6,185 nt of DNA from Clostridia bacterium (GTDB lineage Bacteria; Bacillota; Clostridia; Oscillospirales; Ruminococcaceae): positions 198 to 6,382 of the forward strand of contig WFLZ01000228.1 of the NCBI GenBank assembly GCA_009177225.1, written 5' to 3'. The notes under the pieces were generated by a model. It saw only the letters and a list, made by a program, of their open reading frames with translations. It was not told the origin of the DNA and searched no databases. This document shows positions 1-4,939 of the stretch, in pieces (position 1 is the first letter of the stretch; each line of letters starts with the position of its first letter). The position numbers and the translations under genes were made by a program.

Positions 1-627
1 ACATACAGATATATTTTTTCGGTTTATCAGCAGAAGAAGTAGTATCAAAAATACCGAAACCGCTATACAGGCGACGGTAATTGTGTTTATGTGACCATAG
101 ATTTTTGAAATTTTAGTCAGCACGCCGTGTTTCTTCAATGAGGAATATTTATAAACGTCGCAGTGATTTTCAATAACACGATATGAACTGTCAATAGTTT
201 CCTGTAATTTTTTTTCATAAGTCTTGTCCTTTTCGTAACCGAAATTTTCAGCATAGCTACTGAAAAATTTTTCTATATTACTTTCCAGACTTTGATTTTT
301 CGGAACTTCAACAGTCACCGGATTTCCTGATTCAAGAGAACTGAACAGAGATTCTGTATATAAATTGATTACGCTTTTAAGATAATTTTCGTCAAGAGCG
401 TCCATATACGTCTGAGACGGAACACCTGTGGTGTTGTACTGATCAGTGAAATATTTTTCAAGTTCACTATGAACAGATGAACAGATGTTATTTTCTTCTG
501 AAAGTGCAATACTTTTTTCTGCTGTTACATTTATATCAACAATCACCATAATAGCAGAACCGATAATCATGAAAACAAGTATTACTGAAATAATCAGAGA
601 AGGGAGGTAAGTGCTGAATTTTTTCAT
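1..627 (-). CDS. Partial membrane protein with two transmembrane segments, third gene of sortase operon
   Basis: The frame opens with ATG at 627 and stays open for 209 codons to the window edge, so the C-terminus is missing. The start is supported by AGGAGG at 637-642, 9 nt upstream and lying inside the end of the sortase gene, whose stop is 1 base away. Residues about 7-29 (SLIISVILVFMIIGSAIMVI) form an N-terminal membrane helix. Residues 30-180 are a polar, probably extracytoplasmic region rich in Glu, Ser and Asn. Residues about 184-202 (ITVACIAVSVFLILLLLI) form a second helix followed by INRKN. I recognise no family. The helix-sensor-helix layout also fits the input half of a histidine kinase or GGDEF protein whose catalytic part lies outside the window. 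Tight coupling to the sortase suggests a shared role in surface assembly or its sensing, but that is inference. Confidence 0.8.
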   Translation of the reverse strand, partial: MKKFSTYLPSLIISVILVFMIIGSAIMVIVDINVTAEKSIALSEENNICSSVHSELEKYFTDQYNTTGVPSQTYMDALDENYLKSVINLYTESLFSSLESGNPVTVEVPKNQSLESNIEKFFSSYAENFGYEKDKTYEKKLQETIDSSYRVIENHCDVYKYSSLKKHGVLTKISKIYGHINTITVACIAVSVFLILLLLLINRKNISVC

Positions 628-628
628 G

Positions 629-1303
629 TTACTGAACCTCCTCAGAATAGAAATTTTTCTCTGTAAGTTCGCAGATTACCCCTATTCGTTCATCAGATGA
701 ACCAAGCACGTTCTTTTTGCAGGTGTAAAGTGTGAGCTTTGTTTCTTCGGACGGAATGACATATTTATTATTGTCCTTTGTGAACTCGATAAGTTCCTTT
801 ACTTTATATGTGAATTGTCCGTAATTCGTATTGATTGTTATGATATCACCGATTTCAAGCTTATTGAGTTCCGAGAAAAAAGTATCTTCGTGTGCACTTA
901 TAACGGTGTTTCCGTTCTCTCCGACGAGTACAGAACCGGACGACTGACACGCTCCTCTTTCAAAAAGTTCACGGTCGCTTCCCCAGTAAACAGGAACATC
1001 AAGTTCAAAAGCGTCACTTTTGATTACCGCATAAAGTTCGGCAAACTGAGGGCGTATAAATTCACCTGTTTCATTCGTTTCACCGTTGTAGTCTGATACA
1101 ATTTCGTTTTCCTTTATAACAAGACCTCTTGTACCGTCGGGAGTAATTTTAAAATCATCCATAAAAGCAAGGTTTGTATATACCTTTAATTTATCATAAG
1201 GCTTTATCATAGCAACAAGAAAGATACCAAGGCAAAGAAAACACACAATAAACGGTGTTGCAATATGCAGAGCAAGACTGCCTTTATTTGAATTATCTTT
1301 CAT
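629..1303 (-). CDS. Class D-like sortase (cysteine transpeptidase)
   Basis: Sortases cleave a C-terminal sorting motif in exported proteins and join the product to the cell wall or to a pilus subunit. This 224-residue protein has a short cytoplasmic N-terminus, one membrane helix at about residues 14-33, and an extracytoplasmic catalytic domain at about 85-215. The catalytic triad is visible: His138 in VISAHEDTFF, Cys195 in LTLYTCKKN, and Arg206 in SSDERIGV. The DTFF after the histidine and the TLxTC motif resemble class D sortases best; Glu replaces the Arg usual in HRDTFF. The ATG at 1303 is preferred because GGTGA lies 5 nt upstream, whereas a GTG at 1312 in the same frame would add three residues but has no ribosome site. 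The gene overlaps the upstream gene by 11 bases, so translation is probably coupled. Class is inferred from motifs only. Confidence 0.9.
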   Translation of the reverse strand: MKDNSNKGSLALHIATPFIVCFLCLGIFLVAMIKPYDKLKVYTNLAFMDDFKITPDGTRGLVIKENEIVSDYNGETNETGEFIRPQFAELYAVIKSDAFELDVPVYWGSDRELFERGACQSSGSVLVGENGNTVISAHEDTFFSELNKLEIGDIITINTNYGQFTYKVKELIEFTKDNNKYVIPSEETKLTLYTCKKNVLGSSDERIGVICELTEKNFYSEEVQ

Positions 1304-2108
1304 TTTCTTCACCGTTTCTTTTGAAATATCTGTATATCACAGCCATAAGAATACTGGCAGTCGCAACAAGTACGGCAGAAACCGCAAAAATTCCACGTCT
1401 GTCATAACCTGTATCTTCAACAAGTGTACCTGCATTTGCCATGCCGATAAGTTCACCTTCATCGTTTCTCATAGCAAGAGAAATATTGTCATCGCTGATT
1501 TCTTCAACACTCACATTTATATCAAATGTTTCAGCAAACTTCACCATAGATTCCACATATTCTGCTTTTTGTTCGACGGGAAGCTGTTTTAGTATACTTC
1601 TGCGTTCTTCAGGAGTGAGATTATCATAAATAATCTGCTGTTGTTCGGGTGTAAATGTACGGATATAGTTCATTTTTTCGTCATAGGAGAGTTTTATAAA
1701 ATCACTTGTAGACATTCGTGTAAATGTTGAACCGTCTCCCATCTGAAGTGTGATTGTTCCGTTGGAATTATCCTGATGATTATTTCCGCTTCCATTGTCA
1801 GAAGAAGGCGGAGCAGTTGTAGTTGTAGTTGGTGGTGTTGTCGTAATCTGCGGAGTTGTTGTATAAACATCTTCTCCTGCTTCAATGATTTGCTGGATAG
1901 CATAGTCAAAGTCCTCAGAAGTATATTTGTCAGGGTCAGCATAATAATTATTGTACCCTTGCTGTATCATATCTTCTGAATAGCCGTATTCCCGTGCAAC
2001 TCTCGCCACATCGTCAACTGTAGCGGCATATGCTGATATTGAAGACAAAAGAACTCCGCATACAGCCATTATTATTCCTGCTGATTTTATAAATGATTTT
2101 CTTTTCAT
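1293..2108 (-). CDS. Exported helical-repeat protein with Thr/Pro linker and sorting-like C-terminus
   Basis: This 271-residue protein begins with a signal peptide (basic MKRK, hydrophobic residues 10-24, probable cleavage after AYA at 26-28). A small acidic, probably helical domain follows (30-80), then a Thr/Pro linker (83-103, with PPTTTTTAPP) and an Asn/Gly-rich stretch. Residues 140-187 contain four consecutive 12-residue repeats built on L-T-P-E-E. Residues 188-228 are mixed alpha/beta-like. The tail is LVEDTG (229-234), YDRRG, a hydrophobic helix at about 240-259, and RYFKRNGEENER. That layout imitates an LPXTG sorting signal with a degenerate motif, and the next gene is a sortase, so this may be its substrate; a plain membrane anchor is the alternative. 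The start has GGAGG (2119-2123) 10 nt upstream and a consensus promoter before it. I recognise no named family. The linker style is like that of Ruminococcus surface proteins. Confidence 0.85.
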   Translation of the reverse strand: MKRKSFIKSAGIIMAVCGVLLSSISAYAATVDDVARVAREYGYSEDMIQQGYNNYYADPDKYTSEDFDYAIQQIIEAGEDVYTTTPQITTTPPTTTTTAPPSSDNGSGNNHQDNSNGTITLQMGDGSTFTRMSTSDFIKLSYDEKMNYIRTFTPEQQQIIYDNLTPEERRSILKQLPVEQKAEYVESMVKFAETFDINVSVEEISDDNISLAMRNDEGELIGMANAGTLVEDTGYDRRGIFAVSAVLVATASILMAVIYRYFKRNGEENER

Positions 2109-2139
2109 TATAACATAACCTCCGTTTATTTATACTTTA

Positions 2140-2168
2140 ATTATATATGTTTTTTTTCACAATGTCAA
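2140..2168 (-). promoter_or_regulatory. Consensus sigma-A promoter of the sortase operon
   Basis: On the minus strand TTGACA (2163-2168) and TATAAT (2140-2145) are separated by exactly 17 nt. Both hexamers match the housekeeping consensus perfectly. Predicted transcription starts near 2133, giving a leader of about 25 nt that contains the GGAGG ribosome site of the first gene. The flanking DNA is A/T-tract rich. No operator-like dyad is visible, so strong constitutive expression is the simplest reading. Confidence 0.85.
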
Positions 2169-2275
2169 GCAAAATAAGCATTTCAGATGATTTTCAGCTT
2201 TATATCACATATTTTTTACATTTCCAACAAATTTAATACCATAATAAAGTAAAAAATATATTTTTTTAAAACCTC

Positions 2276-2304
2276 TTGACTTATCTGTATTTTTGTGATA
2301 TAAT
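2276..2304 (+). promoter_or_regulatory. Promoter of tRNA-Leu
   Basis: TTGACT (2276-2281) and TATAAT (2299-2304) are 17 nt apart, with TG one base before the -10 box (extended -10). An A/T-rich stretch at 2245-2270 could act as an UP element. The start would be near 2311, about 20 nt before the mature tRNA 5' end. It diverges from the sortase-operon promoter; the roughly 110 bp between them hold no gene. Confidence 0.85.
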
Positions 2305-2331
2305 AACATAGTCAATTTAAGATGATTATTT

Positions 2332-2418
2332 GCCGCTGTGGTGGAATAGGCAGACACAAGGGACTTAAAATCCCTCGGAGTAACATCCGTACCGGTTCAA
2401 GTCCGGTCAGCGGCACCA
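2332..2418 (+). tRNA. tRNA-Leu (anticodon UAA)
   Basis: The 87-nt gene folds as a class II tRNA. The acceptor stem pairs GCCGCTG (2332-2338) with CAGCGGC (2408-2414), followed by discriminator A and an encoded CCA (2416-2418). The anticodon arm reads AGGGA-CTTAAAA-TCCCT with anticodon TAA at 2366-2368, which decodes UUA leucine codons. A long variable arm with a CGGA/TCCG stem follows (about 2376-2389). The T arm is ACCGG-TTCAAGT-CCGGT. The D region TGGTGGAATAGGCAGACAC is typical of tRNA-Leu. Its 3' end faces an integrase gene, so it is a likely integration target that was left intact. Confidence 0.97.
2391..2418. other. Putative element attachment site (tRNA 3' end)
   Basis: Tyrosine integrases often recombine at the 3' end of a tRNA gene, and the integrase then lies just beyond it. 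Here the integrase ends 39 bp after the tRNA and reads toward it. The exact core is not visible, because no perfect second copy of the tRNA 3' end occurs in the window. Boundaries given are only the T arm through CCA. A 6-bp inverted repeat (TGTGCA/TGCACA, 2424-2438) sits just outside and could be an integrase site. Confidence 0.4.
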
Positions 2419-2447
2419 AAATATGTGCAGTTTGCACAAAAATTCCG

Positions 2448-2489
2448 ATAAAACAGTTATTGAACAATCAATAACTGTTTTATTTTTTT
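2448..2489 (+). terminator. Rho-independent terminator after tRNA-Leu
   Basis: A perfect 16-bp inverted repeat (2448-2463 with 2468-2483, loop ACAA) is followed on the plus strand by a T run to 2489. It would end tRNA transcription. The right-hand part also encodes the last residues and TAA stop (2457-2459) of the integrase on the other strand, so convergent genes share it. On the minus strand the T run after the stem is poorer (CGGAATTTTT), so termination there is less certain. Confidence 0.85.
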
Positions 2490-3098
2490 ACTTTTATGTA
2501 ACTTCTTCGGATTCTTCATTATCATCTCGACTACAACTCTTGCAATTGTTTCGGCAGAAGCAATTTTAGAGTTGTAGTCGAGATGACTGTAAAAATTCGC
2601 TGTTACATTGAACGTCGAATGACCGAGCCATTCCTGTATCGCTTTCATAGGAACGCCGTTGGCAACCAAAAGGCTTGCACAAGAATGACGTAAGTCGTGA
2701 AATCTGAGGTATCTAAGGTTGTTTCTTCTGATTACGTTTTTGAAGTGGTCAGAAATGAAGTTAGGAGTAATCAACTTACCGAAGTTATCTCTGCATACAA
2801 AACCGTCATACGTTCTATCGAAACCGCTTTTAAGCAGATGTGAGTAGTGAGTTTCAAGAAACTTCCTCTTCTTTAGCATCTTCTCAATTTTAGGAATCAG
2901 CGGAAGTGTTCTCTTGCTTGCCTCGGTTTTTAACGTTTCCTCACAGATAATTACCTCTTTACCGTTCCCATAGTCATTGATAATCTTACGGCAGACAGTA
3001 ATTGTCTTTTTATCAAAGTCGATTGCATTCCATTTAAGACCGCAGACCTCACTTCTTCTCAAGCCGTAATATGCTGCTATGTAGACTACAAGTTCCAT
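2457..3098 (-). CDS. Integrase C-terminal catalytic half, possible restart product
   Basis: This 213-residue frame starts at ATG 3098, 11 codons after the internal stop, and covers nearly the whole catalytic domain. Visible residues are Arg14 (YYGLRRSEVCGLKW), Lys57 (LKTEASKRTL), His134 and Arg137 (RFHDLRHSCAS), His160 (EWLGHS) and the nucleophile Tyr170 (NFYSHLD). AAGGG lies 7 nt before the ATG, so reinitiation after the TAA is possible although it may be chance. The basic tail (KNPKKLHKSKKIKQ) is encoded partly by a terminator stem. The segment after Tyr170 contains a perfect 19-bp inverted repeat. If made, the product would lack the DNA-binding half. Confidence 0.7.
   Translation of the reverse strand: MELVVYIAAYYGLRRSEVCGLKWNAIDFDKKTITVCRKIINDYGNGKEVIICEETLKTEASKRTLPLIPKIEKMLKKRKFLETHYSHLLKSGFDRTYDGFVCRDNFGKLITPNFISDHFKNVIRRNNLRYLRFHDLRHSCASLLVANGVPMKAIQEWLGHSTFNVTANFYSHLDYNSKIASAETIARVVVEMIMKNPKKLHKSKKIKQLLIVQ
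2522..2586. repeat. Perfect 19-bp inverted repeat inside integrase gene
   Basis: Arms at 2522-2540 (TCATCTCGACTACAACTCT read on the minus strand as the first arm, from 2586) and 2568-2586 are exact reverse complements around a 27-nt spacer. The arms encode the residues directly after the catalytic tyrosine (SHLDYNS) and the helix VVVEMI. The spacer has a weaker inner pairing (ATTG/CAAT). It is not followed by a T run, so it is not an ordinary terminator. Confidence 0.9.
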
Positions 3099-3128
3099 TC
3101 TGTCACCCTTGAAAGCCTTGAAAAGTTC

Positions 3129-3770
3129 TTAAAGTTCATCTTCATTGTAGAATGTTGCTGTATACTTCTTCAACTTCGGCAGTTCCGTTTTTTCGGTAGG
3201 ATTAGCCAAAATCAAATCCATTTTCACAGCGTACTTGAAAGCCTTGTGCATATTAGCGTGATGCTTTACGGTATTGGCTGATAAACCACCGTTGTATATG
3301 TCGTTGTAGAACTGCTGAATCATAAGACCTGTAACATCACTAAGAAGCAGATTAGGGTACTTCTCATCAAAATAGTTCTTGATTTTGCCGACTGTCTTGC
3401 TATAACCAGCAAATGTGCTGTACGCAACAGTCGGCTTGGAAGTTTCGAGCCAGTAGTCCATAAATGCAGAAAACTCATATTCTCCGTTCGTCCTTGTAAC
3501 AGCATTTTTAAAAACAGCTTCACTTACTGCGATTTTCTCGACTTTTGCGGATTTTACTTCTGTGGCTTTGCCTGAATAGTAGTCCTCCGAGAACTGTGTG
3601 ATTATCTCATCTACTTTCGCTTTGAGTTCCTTTTTACTGCACTTTTCAGGCAACCCAGTAGAAACCCATTTTCTCTTTCGTTTGACGTTATCATCTTTGA
3701 AGTCGAATACCACCTGATGTATGCCGTTTTTAACAGGTGTAGTGTACTTAAAGGGCAGGCTTGCTTTCAT
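3129..3770 (-). CDS. Integrase N-terminal half (arm- and core-binding domains)
   Basis: These 213 codons end at the internal TAA. Residues 1-60 form a basic, beta-rich segment (FKYTTPVKNGIHQVVFDF, then KRKRKWVSTG) like the arm-type DNA-binding domain of Tn916-family integrases. Residues 46-65 look like a helical linker. Residues 98-200 (FMDYWLETSKP, TFAGYSKTVGKI, LSANTVKHHANMHKAFKYAV, LANP) match the SAM-like core-binding domain. There is no catalytic residue in this part, so alone it could bind attachment DNA but not recombine. It might act as a competitor of any intact integrase. Confidence 0.75.
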   Translation of the reverse strand: MKASLPFKYTTPVKNGIHQVVFDFKDDNVKRKRKWVSTGLPEKCSKKELKAKVDEIITQFSEDYYSGKATEVKSAKVEKIAVSEAVFKNAVTRTNGEYEFSAFMDYWLETSKPTVAYSTFAGYSKTVGKIKNYFDEKYPNLLLSDVTGLMIQQFYNDIYNGGLSANTVKHHANMHKAFKYAVKMDLILANPTEKTELPKLKKYTATFYNEDEL

Positions 3771-3802
3771 TTTAATATCCTCCTCTATACTGAAAGCTGG
3801 CA

Positions 3803-3811
3803 GACCCCTAC
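3803..3811 (-). repeat. 9-bp direct repeat GTAGGGGTC, copy before integrase
   Basis: GTAGGGGTC on the minus strand lies in the integrase leader, between its promoter and ribosome site. The same 9-mer in the same orientation recurs just before the excisionase-like start. Possible Int/Xis arm site or operator; the match is short enough to be chance. Confidence 0.35.
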
Positions 3812-3824
3812 TGTTGACCCTTTA

Positions 3825-3853
3825 ATTATAGCGCAAAACAAGGGATTTTTCAA
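3825..3853 (-). promoter_or_regulatory. Integrase promoter
   Basis: TTGAAA (3848-3853) and TATAAT (3825-3830) are 17 nt apart on the minus strand. Predicted start is near 3818, leaving about 48 nt of leader before the integrase ATG. It lies in the 136-bp gap after the excisionase-like gene, so the integrase can be expressed separately from it. Confidence 0.75.
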
Positions 3854-3906
3854 GCATATCTACCAACTTTGTAAAAGTTCATCTGGAATGCACAATACAG
3901 CATTTG

Positions 3907-4143
3907 TTAAGTCACTTGTGTTTGTGCGCCTTGCAGAACGTATTTTATCACGCTTACTTTGGCTGCCTTGTAACTTCTACCGCATCGGATAACTGCAATC
4001 CTGCCCTCTCGTAAAATCTTGTAAACCTGTTTGCGACTTACGCCAAGCATTCTGGCAATTTCGTCTGCACCAACCACATCCGGATATTCAGCAAACATAG
4101 TACCACAGCTTGAATCTGTTAGAACATCGATTATCTGTTCCAT
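3907..4143 (-). CDS. Putative excisionase / MerR-type HTH DNA-binding protein
   Basis: The 78-residue protein contains a helix-turn-helix of the excisionase (HTH_17) type at about residues 23-70: VVGADEIARMLGVSRKQVYKIL, then a short wing REGRIAVIRCGRSYKAAKVSVIKYV. Such proteins bind and bend attachment-site DNA to steer an integrase toward excision, and some also regulate transcription. Position directly upstream of an integrase on the same strand supports the excisionase role. ATG 4143 is chosen because AGGGG lies 8-9 nt before it; an in-frame ATG at 4161 would add six residues but lacks a ribosome site. The protein has a normal family length. Its promoter is not clear, and GAATAC/GTATTC dyads upstream may be its own operators. 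A plain transcription regulator is the alternative. Confidence 0.8.
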   Translation of the reverse strand: MEQIIDVLTDSSCGTMFAEYPDVVGADEIARMLGVSRKQVYKILREGRIAVIRCGRSYKAAKVSVIKYVLQGAQTQVT

Positions 4144-4149
4144 AATTTT

Positions 4150-4158
4150 GACCCCTAC
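4150..4158 (-). repeat. 9-bp direct repeat GTAGGGGTC, copy before excisionase-like gene
   Basis: This copy overlaps the ribosome site of the excisionase-like gene. Its partner is at 3803-3811, 347 bp away in the same orientation. Part of the match is explained by the G-rich ribosome site, which weakens the case for a shared binding site. Confidence 0.35.
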
Positions 4159-4191
4159 CATTAATTACTAAATCAAACGAGCGAGTGATTC

Positions 4192-4233
4192 GTATTCAAT
4201 TTTCAAGATACTGTTAGAATACGCCATGTATTC
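4192..4233. promoter_or_regulatory. Cluster of GTATTC/GAATAC half-sites, candidate operator
   Basis: GTATTC occurs at 4192-4197 and 4228-4233, and its complement GAATAC at 4217-4222. The last two form a perfect dyad with a 5-nt centre (4217-4233). A fourth copy, GAATAC at 4373-4378, is extended to ATGTATTC/GAATACAT relative to 4226-4233. The cluster lies 50-90 bp upstream of the excisionase-like gene, a suitable place for regulator or Xis binding. Confidence 0.4.
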
Positions 4234-4277
4234 TCGATGAGCATCACGAAAATATGATACCCATTGACAGTACATCA

Positions 4278-4348
4278 CTTTTCTTTTTCTGATACCGAGA
4301 GCAATGAGCTTGATATTCACGGAGAACTCTCGGCATCAGAAAAGAAAG
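4278..4348. repeat. Long imperfect inverted repeat, about 20 bp per arm
   Basis: CCGAGAG (4295-4301) pairs with CTCTCGG (4327-4333). After one A/C mismatch, TTTTCTGAT (4285-4293) pairs with ATCAGAAAA (4335-4343), and after a 1-nt bulge the pyrimidine/purine tracts continue to 4278 and 4348. The loop is 25 nt. Neither side is followed by a T run, so a terminator is unlikely. It could be a recombination, transfer or replication site, or a structured RNA. A further CCGAGAG follows at 4363-4369. Confidence 0.7.
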
Positions 4349-4452
4349 CAAGGAGAATATATCCGAGAGAGCGAATACATAAAACTCCCCCTATACATAT
4401 ACCAAAAAAAAGCCTGATCGTAAAAGTAGAAATAAAGTAAAAACGGCAATCC

Positions 4453-4497
4453 GACTGAAAAAGAAGAAAAATTTGTATGACTGCACAAATTTCAGTC
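4453..4497 (-). terminator. Candidate terminator after sigma-like gene
   Basis: On the minus strand AAATTTGT and ACAAATTT (4485-4492 and 4469-4476) form a hairpin with an 8-nt loop, followed by TTCTTCTTTTT. An outer repeat, GACTGAAA (4453-4460) and TTTCAGTC (4490-4497), partly overlaps it. The stem is A/T-rich and weak, so this is a moderate call; it starts about 14 bp after the stop of the sigma-like gene. Confidence 0.45.
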
Positions 4498-4510
4498 AAA
4501 AAACTTTATG

Positions 4511-4939
4511 CTATTCATCATTTTTGTCGCCTAATTTAATCATTGCACCACGCAGAAATATTATCGCCCTCTGGATTCTGTTGTAAACAGTCTGCTTTGA
4601 TACGTTGTATTTCTTTGCAAGTATGCTGTAAGATACCTTATCGCAAGCAAAATAGTAGTCAATAAGAGCATTGTAATTTGTTTCGTCAGCCGTGCGGAGC
4701 ATTTCCAATGCCTTGCAGAGCATCTGGATTTTCTTTTCCGTTTCGGGATTGTGCTGAGATGTAGAAGTTATGCGAAAAACCGAATAGATTTCCTCATCTT
4801 TGCTGAAATGACAAGCTATATGCTGTCTGTCAATCTCCTCAAGATAGCGTTCCCGACGTACAAGTTTCTTATACTCCTTGATGATTTCCGGTGTAACTCC
4901 GCTAACTTTCGTAATGTCAAAATAATCGTTCTGTGCCAT
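4511..4939 (-). CDS. Sigma-70 region 4-like HTH regulator of mobile-element type
   Basis: The 142-residue protein has a C-terminal helix-turn-helix at about residues 88-132: NYNALIDYYFACDKVSYSILAKKYNVSKQTVYNRIQRAIIFLRGAM. This pattern matches sigma factor region 4, which binds -35 promoter DNA, and also small phage and conjugative-element regulators. The N-terminal part (1-80) is charged and helical (IIKEYKKLVRRERYLEEIDRQH), and I see no clear region 2, so it is not a full sigma factor. ATG 4939 is chosen because GGAAAG (4948-4953) lies 8 nt upstream; a GTG at 4972 would add 11 residues but has no ribosome site. The gene has its own promoter and a structured leader. Comparable genes are common near xis/int in Clostridia elements, so it may control element genes. 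The function is inferred from fold only. Confidence 0.8.
   Translation of the reverse strand: MAQNDYFDITKVSGVTPEIIKEYKKLVRRERYLEEIDRQHIACHFSKDEEIYSVFRITSTSQHNPETEKKIQMLCKALEMLRTADETNYNALIDYYFACDKVSYSILAKKYNVSKQTVYNRIQRAIIFLRGAMIKLGDKNDE

Larger units (their letters stand above)
2457..3770 (-). pseudogene. int: Tyrosine recombinase/integrase, interrupted by one in-frame TAA
   Basis: Read through one stop codon, this is a 437-codon integrase, a normal length for the Tn916/phage-type family that inserts and excises mobile elements. Both halves are in the same frame, so a single base change explains the break. TAA at 3129-3131 follows YNEDEL and precedes ELFKAFKGDR; an ancestral AAA, GAA or CAA codon is likely. 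Residue 214 of the joined frame is the stop, between the core-binding and catalytic domains. All six catalytic residues are encoded after it: Arg238, Lys281, His358, Arg361, His384 and Tyr394. The start at 3770 has GAGGAGG (3779-3785) 8 nt upstream. The gene has its own promoter and lies downstream of the excisionase-like gene. It may be a recently inactivated gene, a two-piece protein, or a sequencing error. Confidence 0.85.
4144..4510. other. Non-coding spacer with several repeats
   Basis: About 365 bp lie between the excisionase-like gene and the sigma-like gene. I see no convincing gene; one 60-codon frame on the minus strand has no ribosome site and a composition unlike a real protein. 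The spacer holds the GTATTC cluster, a long imperfect inverted repeat at 4278-4348, and a terminator-like hairpin at 4453-4497. It has no clear promoter, although TTGACA at 4264-4269 is a lone -35-like hexamer on the plus strand. Confidence 0.6.

Noticed and set aside
815..1096. Plus-strand frame of 93 codons
   Set aside because: It lies wholly opposite the sortase gene, whose catalytic motifs fix the real frame, and it has no ribosome site.
1694..1942. Frames opposite or out of phase with the exported protein, with Gln/Leu- or Ser/Cys-rich products
   Set aside because: They are by-products of the repetitive Thr/Pro linker codons; the signal peptide, linker and ribosome site support only the 1293-2108 frame.
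3129..3131. Programmed stop-codon read-through in the integrase
   Set aside because: The codon is TAA, the least readily read through, and no recoding element is apparent nearby; a simple nonsense change is more economical.
3717..3992. Plus-strand frame across the integrase/excisionase gap
   Set aside because: It overlaps two supported genes and an integrase promoter, starts without a ribosome site, and has no recognisable domain.
4278..4320. Resemblance to rolling-circle plasmid nick sites (pyrimidine tract then TGATAC, and CTTGATATT in the loop)
   Set aside because: The match to the pC194-type nick region is partial and from memory, and no Rep or relaxase gene is in the window.
4317..4499. 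Minus-strand 60-codon hydrophobic frame
   Set aside because: It overlaps the inverted-repeat region, has no ribosome site, and its hydrophobicity follows from A-rich tracts on the other strand.
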